Positions 6,120-8,739 of a DNA stretch of 8,739 bases are shown here, one piece after another. Each line of letters opens with the position of its first letter. The first letter of the stretch is position 1. Under the pieces are notes generated by a model that worked only from the letters and a program-made list of their open reading frames with translations, did no database searches and was not told the DNA's origin. A program made the position numbers and the translations under genes. This stretch comes from Pseudomonadales bacterium (GTDB lineage: Bacteria; Pseudomonadota; Gammaproteobacteria; Steroidobacterales; Steroidobacteraceae): assembly GCA_020442965.1 (NCBI GenBank), contig JAGRJB010000233.1, forward strand, positions 1 through 8,739. Direction: 5' to 3'.

Positions 6120-7433
6120 TCAGTCCTGCCCGGGTGCCAGAAACGGTCCCCAAACGGATTCGCGAACTTCACCGGCGTCCGCTTTCAGTCGTTGCGAGGT
6201 CGCTCCGTCCACCGACACGCTGGCCAGCACACCCTGCCCGCGCTCACGCCCCGAGTAGATCAGGATCGCGCCATTCGGCGCAAAACTCGGCGATTCATCC
6301 AGCCGACCGCGCGACAGGACACGCACCGTGCCGCTTGCAAGATCCTGAACGGCCACTCGGTACGCACCCGCGTCGAGTGTCGTCATGGCGAGTTGCTTGC
6401 CGTCCGGCGAGATGCGCGGACGTGAATTGTAGTTACCCGTGAAGGTCACACGCTTTGGCCGATCCTGTTCACCGATTGCGAGTCGATAGATCTGCGGATT
6501 GCCCGAGCGGTCCGACGTGAACAGCAATTCCTTCCCATCGGGCGTGAACACGGCCTCGGTATCGATCCCAGGATCCGACGTGACGCGACGCAGGGATTGC
6601 GACGCGAGATCCAGCAGGTAGACGTCGAGATTGCCGTTCGTGCCAGAGAGAGTCACCGCCAGCGTCTTGCCATCGGGCGACCAGGCGGGCGATCCATTCA
6701 CACCAGCGCGGGAAGAGACCATGCTGCGCTGTCCGGATCGAATCTTCTGGACGTAGATCGACGAAACGCGACGCTCGAATGACACATACGCCAACCACTC
6801 CCCATCGGGTGACCATGCCGGCGACATCAGCGGTTGTTTCGATTCGAGGATGACACGCGCGTTCTCGCCGTCGGCATCAGCCACGATGAGTTGGTAGTGC
6901 TGGGAGGGTGGTCGGCCATCCACCGACACGTAGGCGATTCGTGTCGCGAACGCGCCGCGCACACCGAGGATTTTTTCATAGATCGCATCGCTCACCCGAT
7001 GCGCCGCGGCGCGCAGATCGCGGCTGCGCGTGGCAAAACGCTCGGTCAACAGTCGCTGGCCGTTGAGGACGTTCACCAGCTCGATTTCGATGAGGCTCTG
7101 GCCTCCTGCGTCAGTGATTCGTCCCACGACGACGAAATCGTTGCGCTGCTGGCGCCAGGCAGCGAGATCGATGTCCGCGCTGCGCGTCGGCTGCGTCAGC
7201 ATGTCGGCACGTGCCATCGGTTTGAAGCGGCCGCTGCGCTCGAGATCATTCTGCACGACCATCGCGACATCGACGGCGTCCGTGCCGGCGCCGCGCGCAA
7301 ACGGCACGATCGCAATCGGGATCGGGTCAGTGACACCTGACGTAATTTCGATCTTGAGCTGCGCCTGGCTCGTCGCGGACACCGAGAGCGCCAACAGCGC
7401 GAGCCCGGTTATTTGCAAGAGATGTCTAATCAT
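6120..7433 (-). CDS. tolB: Tol-Pal periplasmic protein TolB
   Basis: TolB is a periplasmic beta-propeller that binds Pal and releases it when TolA engages its N-terminal TolA box. The 437-residue product is of normal length. A cleavable signal covers residues 1-24 (hydrophobic core LALLALSVSA, probable cut after SQA). The N-terminal alpha/beta domain runs to about 160. The C-terminal propeller shows five WD40-like PD40 blades, seen as SPAWSPDGEWLAYVS (204-218), SPAWSPDGKTLAVT (248-261), EAVFTPDGKELLFTSD (293-308), RPRISPDGKQLAMTT (338-352) and SPSFAPNGAILIYSG (381-395). The ATG lies inside the end of tolA, an 8-base overlap, and I see no clear ribosome site, so translation is probably coupled to tolA. 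Confidence 0.97.
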   Translation of the reverse strand: MIRHLLQITGLALLALSVSATSQAQLKIEITSGVTDPIPIAIVPFARGAGTDAVDVAMVVQNDLERSGRFKPMARADMLTQPTRSADIDLAAWRQQRNDFVVVGRITDAGGQSLIEIELVNVLNGQRLLTERFATRSRDLRAAAHRVSDAIYEKILGVRGAFATRIAYVSVDGRPPSQHYQLIVADADGENARVILESKQPLMSPAWSPDGEWLAYVSFERRVSSIYVQKIRSGQRSMVSSRAGVNGSPAWSPDGKTLAVTLSGTNGNLDVYLLDLASQSLRRVTSDPGIDTEAVFTPDGKELLFTSDRSGNPQIYRLAIGEQDRPKRVTFTGNYNSRPRISPDGKQLAMTTLDAGAYRVAVQDLASGTVRVLSRGRLDESPSFAPNGAILIYSGRERGQGVLASVSVDGATSQRLKADAGEVRESVWGPFLAPGQD

Positions 7434-8313
7434 TGGGTTTGAATGTTAGCCTGAGATTGCGTTCAAAGAGAGAAGGATCGGGTGGCAACGGCAGCGGCGA
7501 CGCGCGATAGACCGCGGTCTCCACTGACGAGCGCAATGCATCATCGCCGCCCGTGCAGCTTTCGACCCGCACACTCGTGACTTCGCCGCCCGGCACCTGC
7601 GTGACGGCTACTTCGCATTCTACGCCTGGGCGCGCTGATGGCGGGCGAATCCACGCGCGTTCGATACGCGCACGGATCTGAGCCTTCCATTGATCGGCCG
7701 CCGGACCCGAACGCGCCGCCGCACCACGCTCTTCCGCAAGCAGACGACGCCGCAATTCCGCCTCTCGTTCGCGTTGCTGCCGCAAGTCTTCAGCCGCTGC
7801 CTTTTCCTTTGCCAATTTCTCATCGGCCAGCCGCTTCTGCGCGGCGAGTCGCTGTTCTTCGGCGGCACGCTTCGCGGCGACCTCACGCTCGAGCCGCTGC
7901 TTCTCCTCACGCTCACGCCGAGCCTGCTCGAGCCGCTCGGACTCGGCCGCGCGCTGCAACTCAGCTTCACGCTGCTTCGCTAACAACTCAGCCGCGCTCT
8001 CGGTCTCGGGCAGCGTGGGCTCCGGCGCAGGTGCAGGCTCCGGCGCAGGCGGCGATGGCTCCGGCTCTGACTCCGCCGCCTGTGGCGCGACAGGAGCCGA
8101 ATCGGGATCGGTCGACGCCGCCGTCGAAGCTGACGGCGGTGGCGGCAACCCATCCAACTCACGTGCATCCACAATTGCGCCCTCCATCGCCACCGCGGCG
8201 GGCTGCGGCTCGTCCCGCCATTGCCACCACGCTGCGATCGCAAGCGCGATCAATCCCACATGCAACAAGATCGACAGAGTCAGTGCACGACCCGTTGCGC
8301 CCCGCTTCGCCAT
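7426..8313 (-). CDS. tolA: Tol-Pal inner-membrane spanning protein TolA (short domain II)
   Basis: TolA is anchored in the inner membrane, is energised by TolQ-TolR, and reaches across the periplasm to TolB, Pal and CpoB. The 295-residue product has one membrane helix at about 11-31 containing the SILLHVGL sequence typical of the TolA/TonB anchor, a Pro/Ala/Glu-rich linker at about 55-105, a charged continuous helix (domain II) at about 106-197 made of Glu, Lys, Arg and Ala, and the C-terminal domain III from about 205 to 295. C233 and C253 occupy the positions of the domain III disulfide, with PGGEVTSVRVESC at 241-253. E. coli TolA has 421 residues; the loss is mainly in domain II. It starts 5 bases after the tolR stop and overlaps tolB by 8. 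Confidence 0.95.
   Translation of the reverse strand: MAKRGATGRALTLSILLHVGLIALAIAAWWQWRDEPQPAAVAMEGAIVDARELDGLPPPPSASTAASTDPDSAPVAPQAAESEPEPSPPAPEPAPAPEPTLPETESAAELLAKQREAELQRAAESERLEQARREREEKQRLEREVAAKRAAEEQRLAAQKRLADEKLAKEKAAAEDLRQQREREAELRRRLLAEERGAAARSGPAADQWKAQIRARIERAWIRPPSARPGVECEVAVTQVPGGEVTSVRVESCTGGDDALRSSVETAVYRASPLPLPPDPSLFERNLRLTFKPND
8018..8049. repeat. in-frame 14-bp direct repeat in the TolA proline-rich linker
   Basis: GGCTCCGGCGCAGG occurs at 8018-8031 and again at 8036-8049, an 18-base period, with a partial third copy at 8057-8064. The period keeps the tolA frame and encodes Pro-Ala-Pro-Glu-Pro units around residue 90 of TolA, so the linker can lengthen or shorten by slippage without breaking the gene. 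Confidence 0.6.
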
Positions 8314-8318
8314 GCTCG

Positions 8319-8739
8319 TTAGCGATTGCGCCCGCGCTTGACGGGCGGCGGCGGCTCCGTGATGAAACCAACTTTACGAGCGCCCGCGGCCTGCAGGGCC
8401 GTCATCGCATCGATCACACGGCCATAATCGACACGCCGATCGCCGCGCACGAGCACGGTCGTCTCCGGCGCGCGGCGCAAAACCGCCGCCGCTCGCGACT
8501 GCACTTCCGTCAGTTCCACAGGCGAATCCTGATTGGCTCCATAGTTCACGAAAAACTGCCCTTCGGAATTGATCGACAAAACAATCGGCTTCTGGTCTTT
8601 GAGCAGCTGCGGGTCGAGAGGTTCCGCTCGCGCTCGCGGCAATTCCACCCGCACGCCCTCGGCCAGCAGCGGCGCCGTGATCATGAAAATGATCAACAGC
8701 ACCAGCATCACATCGATATACGGTACGACGTTGATTTCG
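8319..8739 (-). CDS. tolR: Tol-Pal proton-channel protein TolR (5'-truncated by window edge)
   Basis: TolR pairs with TolQ in the inner membrane and couples proton flow to TolA movement; it belongs to the ExbD/TolR family. The frame enters from the window edge with EINVVPYIDVMLVLLIIFMITAPLL, the family's membrane helix with its essential proton-carrying Asp (D of PYIDVML), so the first complete codon in the window is not the start and perhaps 15-20 residues are missing. The periplasmic domain ends with VLVRGDRRVDYGRVIDAMTALQAAGARKVGFITEP, the conserved ExbD/TolR terminal block, then a basic tail. The visible part is 139 residues; E. coli TolR has 142 in all. tolQ is expected directly upstream, outside the window. 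Confidence 0.96.
   Translation of the reverse strand, partial: EINVVPYIDVMLVLLIIFMITAPLLAEGVRVELPRARAEPLDPQLLKDQKPIVLSINSEGQFFVNYGANQDSPVELTEVQSRAAAVLRRAPETTVLVRGDRRVDYGRVIDAMTALQAAGARKVGFITEPPPPVKRGRNR

Noticed and set aside
1..8739. CRISPR arrays, insertion sequences, toxin-antitoxin or phage defence genes
   Set aside because: No regularly spaced repeats, transposase or terminal inverted repeats were seen; almost all sequence is accounted for by housekeeping, flagellar or exporter genes.

Overview
The window is chromosomal DNA of a flagellated, GC-rich gammaproteobacterium. The evidence is the Tol-Pal gene order (tolR-tolA-tolB-pal-cpoB followed by queC and tRNA-Lys, an arrangement known from Pseudomonas and relatives), an EmrB close to the enterobacterial protein, and a sigma-54 type flagellar promoter. 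Genus cannot be fixed from the sequence alone.

Layout, left to right. Bases 1-1535 (+) hold most of an EmrB-type 14-helix drug exporter whose N-terminus lies outside the window. A short AT-rich gap follows. Then everything is on the minus strand: tRNA-Lys(UUU) at 1664-1739, fliM at 1869-2873, fliG at 2873-3881/3883, a 141-base regulatory gap, queC at 4025-4705, cpoB (ybgF) at 4714-5475, pal at 5484-6020, tolB at 6120-7433, tolA at 7426-8313, and tolR from 8319 to the window edge, where it is cut. No stretch over 300 bases lacks a gene.

How the genes work together. TolR, TolA, TolB, Pal and CpoB form the trans-envelope machine that constricts the outer membrane at division; tolQ should lie just beyond the right edge. 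The genes are tightly packed, with overlaps or gaps of 5-8 bases except for the 99-base tolB-pal gap. queC makes preQ0 for queuosine and sits 8 bases behind cpoB, probably as the tail of that operon. FliG and FliM are two of the three proteins of the flagellar switch (C-ring); FliN is not here.

The most notable point is that a complete fliG-fliM pair, with no other flagellar gene in sight, stands between queC and tRNA-Lys, a junction normally closed in the relatives I know. The gap in front of fliG carries a full-consensus sigma-54 promoter (TGGCACG-N4-TTGCT) and, about 85 bases upstream of the predicted transcription start, a perfect 18-base palindrome whose core GTCAA-N4-TTGAC resembles the FleQ box of Pseudomonas. 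The pair therefore looks like a relocated, autonomously regulated flagellar switch operon. A second oddity is that CpoB has a lipobox, so it is probably a lipoprotein rather than the soluble periplasmic protein known from E. coli.
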